A stretch of 64,000 bases of DNA, taken from assembly GCF_037076455.1 (NCBI RefSeq), contig NZ_AP028679.1, positions 1,007,501-1,071,500 of the forward strand, in the 5' to 3' direction. Both the position numbers and the translations under genes were made by a program. Position 1 is the first letter of the stretch; the number at the start of each line of letters is the position of its first letter. Shown piece after piece: positions 17,819 through 26,530 of this stretch. The notes beneath the pieces are model-generated. The model ran no database searches and was not told the origin of the DNA. It was given only the letters and a program-made list of their open reading frames with translations. The DNA comes from Desulfoferula mesophila (GTDB lineage: Bacteria > Desulfobacterota > Desulfarculia > Desulfarculales > Desulfarculaceae).

Positions 17819-19048
17819 TTATTTCTTGGCCCGCACGGCGGCCAACTCGGCCTGGTCGCGGCAGATTTCCACTCCCTGGATGGCGATGAAGTTCTGGGGG
17901 ATGGAGAAGCCGTACTTTTGGTTCTGGGCGGTCTCGCCCCACAGGCAGTCCTCCACCACCTGGTGGTCCTCGCCCCGCATGATCTTGTAGCCTTCGGGGG
18001 TGTCCCAGGCCAGGGGCTCGCGTTCCACCGCGGCCACGATCTTGTCCGCGTCCAGAGAACCGGCCCGCTCCACCGCCGCCTTGAGGAAATAGACCCCCGC
18101 GTAGGTTTCACCGGCCATGTAGTCGGGGTACTGTTTAAACTTTTTCTGATAAGCCGCCACGAAACGCCGGTTCAGGTCCGATTGGGGCGAGGTGAAGAAA
18201 TAGCGCGAGGAAACATAGACGCCGTCGGGCATGTCCTTGCCCATGGGCACCAGGACCTCCAAGGCTCCAGCGCAGGGGAAGGCGAACTTGACCGTCTTGA
18301 AGATGCCGGTGGGCAGCGCCTGCTTGATAAAGGTGACCGCGTCGCCGCCCCACAGGGGAGACCACACCGCGTCGGGCTTGATCTCCTGGATCTTCTTTAT
18401 CTCGGCGCTGTAGTCCTTGGCCAAAAATTTGGGAAACAGCTCGCCCACGAACTCCACGTCCGGCCGCAGTTGCTTGAGTTTCTCCTTGAACATCTTCCAG
18501 GAAGAGTGGCCGTAATTGTAATTGGGGCCGATGACCATGTAGCGCTTGTAGGGCTTGGAGGCCATGAGATAGGCCCCGGAGCGGGCGTGCATCATGGCGT
18601 TGCTCAAGGTGCTGAAGATGTAGGGGTGCAGCTTGGCCCCGGTGAGGGCGTCGGTGGCCGCCTGGGTGGTCACTAGTATTTTTTTGTGCTCCTTGGCGTA
18701 CTCCGACAGGGCCATGGCCAGGCCGCTGGAGGTAGGCCCCATGAGAAAGTCCACCTTGTCCTGATTGACGAACTTGTCGGCCAGGGACATGACCACGTCT
18801 TTTTTCAGCTTGGTGTCCTCGCACAGAGCCACCACCTGGCGCCCCAGGATGCCCCCCGCGGCGTTGATCTCCTCCACGGCCAACTGGATGGCCTGGCAGC
18901 CGTGCACCCCATAGCCGCCCACCTTGCCGCTGGAGATGAACATCGCGCCGATTTTGATGGGGGCTCCCGCCGCCCAGGCCGCGCTGGCCAGCCACATTAA
19001 AGCCAAACCCGCGCACACCGTTCCCCGGATCAATGCTTTCCCCTTCAT
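17819..19048 (-). CDS. ABC transporter periplasmic substrate-binding protein, LivK type
   Basis: A 409-residue protein with a Sec signal peptide (MKGKALIRGTVCAGLALMWL up to AWAAG) and a Peripla_BP_6 fold (PIKIGAMFISSGKVGGYGVH, then GPTSSGLAMALSEYAKEH and VIGPNYNYGHSSWKMF). The family binds branched-chain amino acids, amides or aromatic acids. No permease or ATPase genes of a Liv/Urt transporter are in the window, so this is an orphan binding protein. The start follows GGAGG. Its ligand could be the substrate of the neighbouring dehydratase operon, but this is only a guess from position. Confidence 0.9.
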   Translation of the reverse strand: MKGKALIRGTVCAGLALMWLASAAWAAGAPIKIGAMFISSGKVGGYGVHGCQAIQLAVEEINAAGGILGRQVVALCEDTKLKKDVVMSLADKFVNQDKVDFLMGPTSSGLAMALSEYAKEHKKILVTTQAATDALTGAKLHPYIFSTLSNAMMHARSGAYLMASKPYKRYMVIGPNYNYGHSSWKMFKEKLKQLRPDVEFVGELFPKFLAKDYSAEIKKIQEIKPDAVWSPLWGGDAVTFIKQALPTGIFKTVKFAFPCAGALEVLVPMGKDMPDGVYVSSRYFFTSPQSDLNRRFVAAYQKKFKQYPDYMAGETYAGVYFLKAAVERAGSLDADKIVAAVEREPLAWDTPEGYKIMRGEDHQVVEDCLWGETAQNQKYGFSIPQNFIAIQGVEICRDQAELAAVRAKK

Positions 19049-19475
19049 GCTACCTCCCTTGCTTGTCGTGGCCTTTCAGGCCATTACCAGACCTGGACGC
19101 GCCGGAATCCGCCCGCCAACGGCAGACCCCCAACCCTTGCGGCCAACCCGCCTCAACCATGCGACCACCTTTGGCCCCAACGGCACTCAATCGGCAGCCG
19201 TACTTTATAGTTCTTGGGATATAAGCAAGTTACGTGCCGACAGCCCCTCGGAATTCCGAGTGGGCCAACTTGCCATAATTACATAGTATTTGGGGGGATT
19301 TCTTGGGCAGGGGTGGTCGACTCCCCTGGTAAATATCACCGGCGGTGGAAAGGTTTTTGCCAGACGCCCTAACAACTTGCCTGGCCGTTACGGCCGCGGC
19401 CTTCATAAAATCCCGGCAGAGGGTAAAATAGGCTAAACCCCTTGGTTCGATCCATCGCCCACCGGGAGCAAACCC
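19049..19475. promoter_or_regulatory. Divergent intergenic region
   Basis: These 427 bases lie between the leftward binding-protein gene and the rightward VOC gene and should hold both promoters; the stretch near 19200-19300 is the most AT-rich. No gene was found. Confidence 0.4.
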
Positions 19476-20099
19476 ATGATTCGCTACAAAGGCGTCAACC
19501 ACCTGGCCTTGGCCACCAAGGACATGCCCGCCACCATCCGCTTTTGGCGCGACCTGTTGGGCCTGCGCCTGGTGGGGGGGCTGGGCAAGCCAGGATACCG
19601 CCACTATTTTTTCGAGTTGGGCCCCCATGACTACATCGCCTTCTTCGAATGGCCGGGGGTGGAGCCCATCGAGGAAAAGGACCACGGGGTGCCGGCCAAG
19701 GGCCCCTATGTTTTCGACCACGTGTCCCTGGGGGTGGAGAAGCAGGGCCACCTGTGGGAGATCAAGGACCGCCTGGAGGCGGCCGATTTCTGGGCCAGTG
19801 AGGTCATCGACCACGGCTTCATCCACTCTTTATATGCTTTTGACCCCAACGGCGTGGCCATAGAATTCTCCTGGGACGTGCCGGGCAACGACCTGCGGGT
19901 GCGGCCGGTGATGGCCGACCGCCTTCCCTGCCCCGAGGCCCTGGAAGGGCCCGAGCCCCGGCCGGGCATGTGGCCTCCGGTGAGCTCCCCCAGCACGGCA
20001 GAGGACAAGGTGGTCTACCCCGGCGAGGGTGGGGCCATCCGCGACGACGGGCGCAACGCCTGGGTGGGCGGCGGGGCCGAGGGTGAATCAGAGTCATGA
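19476..20099 (+). CDS. VOC-superfamily (glyoxalase/dioxygenase fold) protein
   Basis: A 207-residue protein with a vicinal-oxygen-chelate domain in residues 1-135: VNHLALATKDMPATIRFWRD carries the first metal-type His, and YAFDPNGVAIEFSWD the last Glu. Members act as isomerases, epimerases, lyases or dioxygenases through a divalent metal. The C-terminal 70 residues are Pro/Gly-rich and not part of the fold. It is the first gene of the dehydratase cluster; methylmalonyl-CoA epimerase-like or glyoxalase-like activity on an acyl-CoA intermediate is possible. The start follows GGGAG. Confidence 0.85.
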   Translation: MIRYKGVNHLALATKDMPATIRFWRDLLGLRLVGGLGKPGYRHYFFELGPHDYIAFFEWPGVEPIEEKDHGVPAKGPYVFDHVSLGVEKQGHLWEIKDRLEAADFWASEVIDHGFIHSLYAFDPNGVAIEFSWDVPGNDLRVRPVMADRLPCPEALEGPEPRPGMWPPVSSPSTAEDKVVYPGEGGAIRDDGRNAWVGGGAEGESES

Positions 20100-20174
20100 G
20101 TTGCCAAGGCGGGCGCGGCCAAACTATACTGCTGCCACCGCACGGCAAATCTACAACCTAGCCAGCGAGGCCCC

Positions 20175-21269
20175 ATGAGCCCCAGCCAGCTTCCCACTCG
20201 AAGCGAGTATCTCAAAACCTGGCGCGGCGGCGGCGGCAAGGTCTGCGCCGTGTTTCCCGCCCAATACCCCAAGGAACTGCTCTGGGCCCACGAGGTGCTG
20301 CCCATGGAGGTGTGGGACCCACCCCAGGAGCCGGCCAGGGCGACGGGCCACTTGCAGCCCTACATCTGCTCGGTGGTGCGCCAGGGCCTGGAGCTCTTGT
20401 TGGCCGGGGGCATGGACGAGGTGGGGGCCATCCTGTTCCCCCACACCTGCGACTCCCTGCAAAACCTGGCCTCCCTGGTGGCCGATTATCTGGAGCCCCC
20501 CGCGCCCAGCCTGTTTTTCTACAACCCCAAGGCCCCCTTCGCGGCGGCGGCCCAAAGCTTTTACGTGGCGCGGCTCCAGGCCCTAGACGAAGAGCTGTCC
20601 CTGATCTTCGGGCCCGCGCCGGAGGGGGCCCTGGAAGAGGCCCTGGAGTGGAGCCGCCGCTTGGCCGGGCTCTACGCCCGGGCCTACGCCCGCCGGGCGG
20701 CCGGGGAGCTCAAGGCCGGGGCGGCGGAGTTTTACGCCGTGCTGCGCGGCGGGGAATATTTGCATCCCCGGGACTACGTTCCTTTGCTGGAGGCCTGGCT
20801 GGAGCGGGCTTCGGCCACGGAGCAAGGCCGGGGGGCGGCGTTGCTGATGAGCGGGGTGCTGCCCGGTCCGCCGGACCTCTTGGAGACCCTGGACGATTTG
20901 GGGCTCCGGGTGATGCACGACGATCTCATCTCCATGAGCCGCCGCCTGCTCTATCCCCCGCCGGAAGCGGGCGATCCCTACGAGGCCCTGGCCCGGAGCT
21001 TTTTGGCCATGCCGCCTTGCAGCACCCGGGGATCGTCGCTGGCCGAGCGCCTGGCCTGGCTCAAGAAGCTGGCCCGGGAAAGCGGGGCCCAGGGGGTGGT
21101 GTTCAGCGTGGTCAAGTTCTGCGAGCCGGAGCTGTTCGATTTGCCCGAGCTGCGCCGGGGCCTCAAACAGGCCGGGCTGCCCAGCCTGGTCCTGGAGGTG
21201 GACGTGAACCAGGAGGTGGGCGGCCAGGCGGCCACCCGCCTGGAGGCCTTTGGGGAGATGTTGTCATGA
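20175..21269 (+). CDS. 2-hydroxyacyl-CoA dehydratase / BcrC-type subunit
   Basis: A 364-residue member of the HGD-D family (HgdB/BcrC/FldC types). Conserved cysteine contexts are present: CAVFPAQYPKELLWAHEVLP, YICSVVRQGLE, HTCDSLQNLASL and KFCEPELFDLPELRRGLKQA. Together with the next gene it should form the heterodimer that carries [4Fe-4S] clusters and eliminates water from a 2-hydroxyacyl-CoA by a ketyl radical, or reduces an aromatic ring if of the benzoyl-CoA reductase type. The stop overlaps the next start by ATGA, so the two are translationally coupled. Confidence 0.87.
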   Translation: MSPSQLPTRSEYLKTWRGGGGKVCAVFPAQYPKELLWAHEVLPMEVWDPPQEPARATGHLQPYICSVVRQGLELLLAGGMDEVGAILFPHTCDSLQNLASLVADYLEPPAPSLFFYNPKAPFAAAAQSFYVARLQALDEELSLIFGPAPEGALEEALEWSRRLAGLYARAYARRAAGELKAGAAEFYAVLRGGEYLHPRDYVPLLEAWLERASATEQGRGAALLMSGVLPGPPDLLETLDDLGLRVMHDDLISMSRRLLYPPPEAGDPYEALARSFLAMPPCSTRGSSLAERLAWLKKLARESGAQGVVFSVVKFCEPELFDLPELRRGLKQAGLPSLVLEVDVNQEVGGQAATRLEAFGEMLS

Positions 21270-22585
21270 GCCTTAGCGCCAAGGCCCGGATGCAGTTCAT
21301 GAAGGACCTGGGGTTTCCGGCCATGCTGGCCCTGGCCAAGAAAACCAGGGGCAAGCGCCGCCCCCGCCAGGCCAACCCCGACTTCGGGCCGCCGCTCAAG
21401 TGCGCCGGGCGGCTCAAGGAGATCATGACCCGGCACTACTATTTGTCGCGTTTCGCGCCGGGGGCCCGGCCGGTGGCCTGGGTCACCAGCGGCGCGCCGG
21501 TGGAGCTGCTGCGGGCCTTTGATTTCTACACCATGTATCCCGAAAACCACGGGGCCTTGTGCGGGGCCCAGAAGATGGGGCCGGAGCTGTGCGAGGCGGC
21601 CGAGCAGGAAGGCTACTCCCCGGACCTGTGCTCTTATGCGCGGGTGGACCTGGGCCACTTCTTCAGCGGCAAGACCCCGGCGGGCAAGCTGCCCAAGCCG
21701 GACCTGTTGTTCTGCTCCAACAACATCTGCCAGACCGTGGTGTACTGGTACAAGGTGCTGGCCCACCGTCTGAACATCCCCCTGGTGCTTTTTGACACCC
21801 CCTTCAACTACGGCGAGATAAACGACACCGACATCGCCTACATGAAGGAGCAGCTCCTGGAGATGATCCCGGTGTTGGAAAAGGTCTCGGGCAAGGCCTT
21901 TGACCTGGAGCGCCTGCTCAAGCTGGCCGAGCTGAGCAAGAGCGCCAGCCAACTCTGGGGGCAGTGCCTGGAGACCATGCGGGCCCGCCCCGCGCCCATG
22001 ACCATCTTCGACGCCTTCATCCACCTGGCCCCGGTGGTGAGCCTTCGCGGCCTGCCCGTGGCCCGAGACTACTACGAGATCCTGTTGGCCGAGCTGACCC
22101 AGCGGGTGGCCCAGGGAATCGGGGCCATAACCAACGAGAAGAAGCGCCTGATGTGGGACAACATCGCAGTGTGGTACAAGGTGCGCGACTTCTCCGAGCT
22201 GTTCGCCGCCCGAGGCATGAACTTCGTGGCCGCCACCTACACCAACGCCTGGGCCGAGACGATCCAGCACCTGGACATGAGCCACCCCTGGGAGTCCCTG
22301 GCCAAGACCTACTCCCTGGTTATACTTAACAACAACCTGGAGCACCGCCTGAAGCTCATGGAGAAGATGGTGGGCGAGTACGCGGTGGACGGCCTGGTGG
22401 TGCACTCGGCCCGTTCCTGCAAGCCCTACTCCCTGGGCCAGTACGACCTCAAGCGCCTGCTCAGCCAACGGCTGGGCATACCCGCGGTGGTCATCGAGGC
22501 GGACATAACCGATTACCGCTTTTTCAGCGAGGAACAGGCCCTGACTCGCCTGGAGGCCTTTTTCGAGGCCCTGGAAGCGGCCTGA
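21266..22585 (+). CDS. 2-hydroxyacyl-CoA dehydratase / BcrB-type subunit
   Basis: A 439-residue protein. The frame is open much further upstream, but the ATG at 21266 overlapping the previous stop is the real start (MSLSAKARMQFMKDLG). Motifs match BcrB/HgdA-type subunits: TSGAPVELLRAFDFYTMYPE, HGALCGAQKM, LCSYARVDLG, CSNNICQTVVYWYK, and SARSCKPYSLGQYDLKRLL near the end. These cysteines should hold a [4Fe-4S] cluster and the active site. Only one activase gene is nearby, which favours a dehydratase over a four-subunit class I benzoyl-CoA reductase; substrate unknown. Confidence 0.87.
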   Translation: MSLSAKARMQFMKDLGFPAMLALAKKTRGKRRPRQANPDFGPPLKCAGRLKEIMTRHYYLSRFAPGARPVAWVTSGAPVELLRAFDFYTMYPENHGALCGAQKMGPELCEAAEQEGYSPDLCSYARVDLGHFFSGKTPAGKLPKPDLLFCSNNICQTVVYWYKVLAHRLNIPLVLFDTPFNYGEINDTDIAYMKEQLLEMIPVLEKVSGKAFDLERLLKLAELSKSASQLWGQCLETMRARPAPMTIFDAFIHLAPVVSLRGLPVARDYYEILLAELTQRVAQGIGAITNEKKRLMWDNIAVWYKVRDFSELFAARGMNFVAATYTNAWAETIQHLDMSHPWESLAKTYSLVILNNNLEHRLKLMEKMVGEYAVDGLVVHSARSCKPYSLGQYDLKRLLSQRLGIPAVVIEADITDYRFFSEEQALTRLEAFFEALEAA

Positions 22586-22603
22586 GCCTAAAAGGAGAAA
22601 TTC

Positions 22604-23140
22604 ATGGCCATCATTAAACTCGTGCCGCCGGAGCAGGCCCAGGGCCAGGTCAAAGAGGCTTACGACATGTTCGCGCCCATGGGCATGATTCCGGCGCCCA
22701 TGCAGATGTACTCCTCCTCTCCGGCGTGGATGGGGGTGCGCACCCAGCTTATGGGATATTACATGCAGCACCCCAGCCTGAGCGCGGGCCTGCTGGCCCT
22801 GATTCGCATGCTGGTGGCCGAGGAGCTCAAGTACTACTACTGCATCTCCCTGAACACCGGGCTGCTCAAGACCCTGGGCATCGCGGACGAGGACGCGGCG
22901 GCCAAGGTTTTGGCCGATCCGGCCAACCCACCCCTGGAGGCCAAGGACAAGGCCATGCTCCTGTTCGTGCTCAAGGCGGTGAAGACGCCTGACGAGGTGT
23001 GCTCCGAGGACACCCAGAAGCTCAGGGACCTGGGCTGGAGCGACGGGGACATCATCGACGCCACGGCCCATGGGGCGAGCATGGTGACCGACGGCATCTT
23101 GTTCAAGGCCTTTAAGATGGACGAGGGTCAGTCCTGTTGA
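22604..23140 (+). CDS. Carboxymuconolactone-decarboxylase/AhpD-like protein
   Basis: A 178-residue helical protein of the CMD/AhpD-like fold (IKLVPPEQAQGQVKEAYDMF, then LIRMLVAEELKYYYCISLNTGL, and LGWSDGDIIDATAHGAS). AhpD-type members use a CxxC pair; here only one cysteine lies at the corresponding place (YYYCISLN), so a disulfide reductase role is doubtful. It starts behind AAAAGGAG, 18 bases after the dehydratase subunit. Its place between the dehydratase and its activase suggests a helper or protective function in this pathway. Confidence 0.8.
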   Translation: MAIIKLVPPEQAQGQVKEAYDMFAPMGMIPAPMQMYSSSPAWMGVRTQLMGYYMQHPSLSAGLLALIRMLVAEELKYYYCISLNTGLLKTLGIADEDAAAKVLADPANPPLEAKDKAMLLFVLKAVKTPDEVCSEDTQKLRDLGWSDGDIIDATAHGASMVTDGILFKAFKMDEGQSC

Positions 23141-23151
23141 TTTGCGGCTTC

Positions 23152-23257
23152 GCCAGCCACCGGCATACGGCGTTGCTGGCATCGCTCGGACCTCGACGTA
23201 GCTGGGGCTACGCCTCCGGTCCTCGCTCGCCAGGCGCCTTGTCTGCCGGCGGCTGGC
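23152..23257. repeat. Large imperfect palindrome between operon genes
   Basis: Arms GCCAGCCACCGGCA (23152-23165) and TGCCGGCGGCTGGC (23244-23257) pair at 13 of 14 positions and enclose about 80 bases with further pairing around CGTAGCTGGGGCTACG. It lies in the 244-base gap between the CMD-like gene and the activase gene. It resembles the REP/MITE-like intergenic repeats common in proteobacteria; it could also act as an RNA hairpin that stabilises the upstream message. Confidence 0.6.
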
Positions 23258-23384
23258 TGTACCGCCTGGCTGTGCCGGGGGCGTTGATGAGAGAAAGTAG
23301 CCGGGGCTGGGCGGGGCTTAGACGCAAGCGTTAGTGTAGATAGGTATCTGGCTTCCTGAACCTAGTATTTAGAGAAAGCGCAAC

Positions 23385-24164
23385 ATGAGCTATTTCGCGG
23401 GCATAGACGTGGGTTCCTTGAGCAGCGACGCGGCGGTCATCGACCAGGATGGCGACCTTAAAGGTTGGAGCGTGACCGAGACCGGGGCCCACAGCACCAA
23501 CGCGTCCGAGGCCGCCCTGGACGCGGCCCTGGCCATGGCCGGGCTGGGCCGGGACGACCTCAGCTTCGTGGTGGCCACCGGCTACGGCCGGGCCGCCGTG
23601 CCCCTGGCGGGCAAGAAGGTCACCGAGATCTCCTGCCACGCCCTGGGGGCCCATTCCCTGTTCCCGGACGTGGGCACGGTCATCGACATCGGCGGCCAGG
23701 ATTCCAAGGTGATTCGTTTGGGCCCGGGCGGCAAGGTGACCGACTTCGTGATGAACGACAAGTGCGCGGCGGGTACCGGCCGCTTCTTGGAGGTTATGGC
23801 CGCCAAGCTGGGGGTGGGCCTGGATGACCTGGGGAGGCTGTCCCTGGCCGCCGACGGCGAGGTGGGCATCTCCAGCGTGTGCACCGTGTTCGCCGAGAGC
23901 GAGGTGGTGTCCCTGGTGGCCCGCAACCAGCCCATAGCCCAGATCATCAAGGGCCTGCACCGCTCGGTGGTCAACCGGGTGGCGGCCATGACCGGCAACA
24001 TCGGGGTGCAGCCGCGGGTGATCATGAGCGGCGGGGTGGCCAAGAACGCCGGGGTGGTGGCCCTCATGGCCGAGCGCCTGGGCGTGGAGATCGCGGTGCC
24101 CGAGGAGCCCCAGATCGTGGGGGCCCTAGGCGCGGCGCTTATGGCGAAGAGGGAGGCGCAATGA
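23385..24164 (+). CDS. 2-hydroxyacyl-CoA dehydratase activase (BadF/BadG/HgdC family ATPase)
   Basis: A 259-residue ASKHA-fold ATPase. The phosphate-1 loop is FAGIDVGSLSSDAAVID, the second is VIDIGGQDSKVIRL, and the adenosine motif is VIMSGGVAKNAGVV. The two cluster cysteines are in NDKCAAGTGRFLEVM and SSVCTVFAESEV; they bridge one [4Fe-4S] cluster at the homodimer interface. It injects a low-potential electron into the dehydratase at the cost of ATP. Its presence confirms that the two upstream subunits are a radical enzyme. Its stop overlaps the next start (ATGA). Confidence 0.95.
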   Translation: MSYFAGIDVGSLSSDAAVIDQDGDLKGWSVTETGAHSTNASEAALDAALAMAGLGRDDLSFVVATGYGRAAVPLAGKKVTEISCHALGAHSLFPDVGTVIDIGGQDSKVIRLGPGGKVTDFVMNDKCAAGTGRFLEVMAAKLGVGLDDLGRLSLAADGEVGISSVCTVFAESEVVSLVARNQPIAQIIKGLHRSVVNRVAAMTGNIGVQPRVIMSGGVAKNAGVVALMAERLGVEIAVPEEPQIVGALGAALMAKREAQ

Positions 24165-25195
24165 ATCTAGTTCCCCTGGGCAGCACCGGACTCATGGTCT
24201 CTGAAGTGGGCTTCGGGGGCATCCCCATCACCCGCGTGACCGTGGACGAGGGCGTGGCCCTGGCCCGCGCCGCCTATGAGCGGGGCTGGCGCTTTTTCGA
24301 CACCGCGCGCATGTACGGCGACAGCGAAGTCAAGCTGGGCCAAGCCCTGGAGGGGGTGCGCGACCAGGTGGTGCTGGCCTCCAAGACCATGAAGCGCAGC
24401 GCCCAGGAGATGCGCGGGGAGATCGCGGCCAGCCTAAAGGCCCTGCGCACCACCTGGATCGACCTGTACCAGATCCACAACCTGGCCAAGCCCCAGGACC
24501 TGGAGGCGGTGCTGGCTCCTGGCGGGGCCTTGGAGGCGCTGCAAGAGGCCCAGGCCCAGGGCAGGGTGCGGCACATCGGCTTTTCCTCCCACCACCCGGA
24601 CACGGCCATCGCGGCCATCGAGACCGGACGCTTCGCCACGGCGCAGTTCGCCTGCAACTTCGTGGAGGACCAGGCGGCGGCGCGGGTCTTTGGCGCGGCC
24701 AAGAAACGGGGCATGGGCTGCATCGCCATGAAGCCCCTGGGCGGCGGCCTGCTGGAGCGGGCCGACCTGTGCTTCGCCTGGCTGCAGACCCAGGAGGGAG
24801 TGCTGCCCATACCGGGCATGCAGAGCCTGGCCGAGCTGGATCAGATCGCCGGGCTCTACGAGAACCGCCGGGAGTTGGGTCCGGCCGACCTGGCCGAAAT
24901 GGAGCGCATCCGCGCGGAGCTGGGCAGCCGCTTTTGCCACCGCTGCGGCTACTGCCTGCCTTGCCCCAACGGCGTCGACATTCCCAAGGTCATGCTGTTC
25001 ACCAGCCAGAAGCGGCGCTTCCCCCCGGCCCAGCTCATAGAAAAGACCCGCGAGGCCATCGCTCAGGCGGAGGCGGAGTGCCTCGAGTGCGGCGAATGCA
25101 CCGCGCGCTGCCCCTACGAGCTGCCCATCCCCGAGATGCTCGCCGAGATCACCGCCGACTTCCGCGACTTTTTGGCCCAGCACGGGCAGGCCTGA
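24161..25195 (+). CDS. Aldo/keto reductase with C-terminal ferredoxin domain
   Basis: A 344-residue protein. I choose the ATG at 24161, which overlaps the activase stop, although the frame is open far upstream. Residues 1-250 are an aldo/keto reductase barrel (LGSTGLMVSEVGFGGIPI, FFDTARMYGDSE with Asp and Tyr, VVLASKTMKR with Lys, and LYQIHNL in place of the Gln/His site). The C-terminus has two cysteine clusters, CHRCGYCLPCPNGVDIP and CLECGECTARCPYELPI, for [4Fe-4S] centres. Such reductases couple ferredoxin-like and NAD(P)H chemistry. It could make the hydroxy acid for, or supply electrons to, the dehydratase. Confidence 0.9.
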   Translation: MNLVPLGSTGLMVSEVGFGGIPITRVTVDEGVALARAAYERGWRFFDTARMYGDSEVKLGQALEGVRDQVVLASKTMKRSAQEMRGEIAASLKALRTTWIDLYQIHNLAKPQDLEAVLAPGGALEALQEAQAQGRVRHIGFSSHHPDTAIAAIETGRFATAQFACNFVEDQAAARVFGAAKKRGMGCIAMKPLGGGLLERADLCFAWLQTQEGVLPIPGMQSLAELDQIAGLYENRRELGPADLAEMERIRAELGSRFCHRCGYCLPCPNGVDIPKVMLFTSQKRRFPPAQLIEKTREAIAQAEAECLECGECTARCPYELPIPEMLAEITADFRDFLAQHGQA

Positions 25196-25202
25196 AAAGA
25201 AA

Positions 25203-25227
25203 ACGCCCTCGGCATGACCGGGGGCGT
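25203..25227. terminator. Terminator after the dehydratase operon
   Basis: ACGCCCTCGG and CCGGGGGCGT pair around a CATGA loop with TAAAAA following; on the other strand TTTTCTT follows. It lies between the operon end and the convergent NYN gene and may serve both. Confidence 0.7.
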
Positions 25228-25257
25228 AAAAAGCTGCCGTCTGATTGGCGGAGCAGG

Positions 25258-26358
25258 TCAGCCCTCGAGAGGCTCCTCTTCGTCTTCGTACTCCAGGGCG
25301 CGCACGTCGCGGGCCGCCCCGGCCTTGCCGCCCACGGGCAGGGTCTTGACCTCGAAAACCACCTCGCGGCCCTCTTCCAGGGTCTCGAAGTCCAGGCCCT
25401 CGAGGTCGCTGAGGTGGAAGAAAAAACTCATCCCGTCATCGGTGGTGACGAAGCCGTAGCCCTTGTCTTCCTTTTTGAACTCCACCACCCCTTCCAGGGT
25501 CTCGCCGATCACGGGCAGGCCGGCCTGGGGTCCGTAGTCAATCTGGTCGTCATCCTCATAGGTGGAGGTGACCACGCTGGTGACCCGGCGCTGGGCATAG
25601 GCGGCCCGGCAGGCATCGCAGTAGACCGGTTCGCCCCGGCGGGGGCGGTAGGTGGTCTGGAAGCGGCGTTCGCCCTCGTGTTCGGGTGACTGGCACTCCA
25701 GCCATTGAGGCTCGTAGCGCAGCTCCAGCTCCTCGATGTGGTCGTCCATCCACAGGGTGTCGTAGTCCTTGACCCGCTCGCGGTCCTCGGGGTCGGCCAA
25801 CTCCTGGGCGCAGGAGGAGCGCACGCTCACCAACAGCACCCGCTTGCCCAACTGACGGACCGTCTGCAACACCGGGGTGAAGTCGCGGTCGCCCAACACG
25901 GCGGCGGCGATGTCCATGCCAAAGGGCATGGCCGCCTGGTAGAGCATCTTGGAGGCCAGGGCGATGTCCACGCACTTTTCCCGGGGTTGGAAGCTGTCGG
26001 CGGGGTCGCGGTCGGCTTGGCGCACCCGGCGGCCCCGGAAGTCGATGTTGAACAGCTCGGTGTCGTAGTGGTAGTCCTCACGCAGGAGCTTGTAAAACTC
26101 GTTCTGCCGGGTGATCAACCCCTCGTCCAGGTGGTCGTAGTTGGTGGGCAGGCTGGCGAAGATATGGTTGCGCACCACGTCGATGCCCGAGGGGTCCACC
26201 CCCAGGCGCTCGGCCAACTCGCGAGCCACCACCTGGGGCAGCACGCCGTAGTCGATTTTGAACTCACCCTTGCCGCTTTGCTCGGCCAGGCGAGGGAGGG
26301 TGCGATAGAGCCAGGTTCCATCAATAAAGATCATCACTTTGTACATCTTGATCCCCAT
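25258..26358 (-). CDS. NYN-domain nuclease with zinc ribbon and C-terminal cold-shock domain
   Basis: A 366-residue three-part protein. Residues about 6-215 form a NYN/PIN-like RNase domain with the acidic residues in VMIFIDGTWLYR, CVDIALASKML and AAVLGDRDFTPVL. Residues about 225-265 hold a putative zinc ribbon (WLECQSPEHEG, then GEPVYCDACRAAYAQRR). Residues about 290-350 are a cold-shock domain (GVVEFKKEDKGYGFVTTDDG, then FFFHLSDL). This suggests a soluble RNA-binding ribonuclease. The start may be the first ATG or the one at 26346 (MYKVMIF). It follows the acyl-CoA ligase gene by 172 bases in the same direction. Confidence 0.82.
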   Translation of the reverse strand: MGIKMYKVMIFIDGTWLYRTLPRLAEQSGKGEFKIDYGVLPQVVARELAERLGVDPSGIDVVRNHIFASLPTNYDHLDEGLITRQNEFYKLLREDYHYDTELFNIDFRGRRVRQADRDPADSFQPREKCVDIALASKMLYQAAMPFGMDIAAAVLGDRDFTPVLQTVRQLGKRVLLVSVRSSCAQELADPEDRERVKDYDTLWMDDHIEELELRYEPQWLECQSPEHEGERRFQTTYRPRRGEPVYCDACRAAYAQRRVTSVVTSTYEDDDQIDYGPQAGLPVIGETLEGVVEFKKEDKGYGFVTTDDGMSFFFHLSDLEGLDFETLEEGREVVFEVKTLPVGGKAGAARDVRALEYEDEEEPLEG

Positions 26359-26530
26359 GTCTTGCTAAATGTTTATCTCGCCTAAACTTTTGGGGCGAGG
26401 CTTCACGGGGGACGCGGGGCTGGGCAGGTGGAGGGAGAAACAGAATTAACGCGCCCAACGCGAACCCTAATTTTATTAAGTAAACCCCAGGGCAGGGCGG
26501 CTGTCAAATGCCACCTTTAAGTAATCGGTA

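Noticed and set aside
17664-17990. Rightward 108-codon frame in the dsr upstream region
   Set aside because: It lacks a ribosome site, overlaps the end of the binding-protein gene and shows no similarity.
20312-21265. Upstream extension of the BcrB-type subunit to 757 residues
   Set aside because: The extension overlaps the BcrC-type gene in another frame and is Gly/Pro/Arg-rich nonsense; the ATGA-coupled start at 21266 fits the family.
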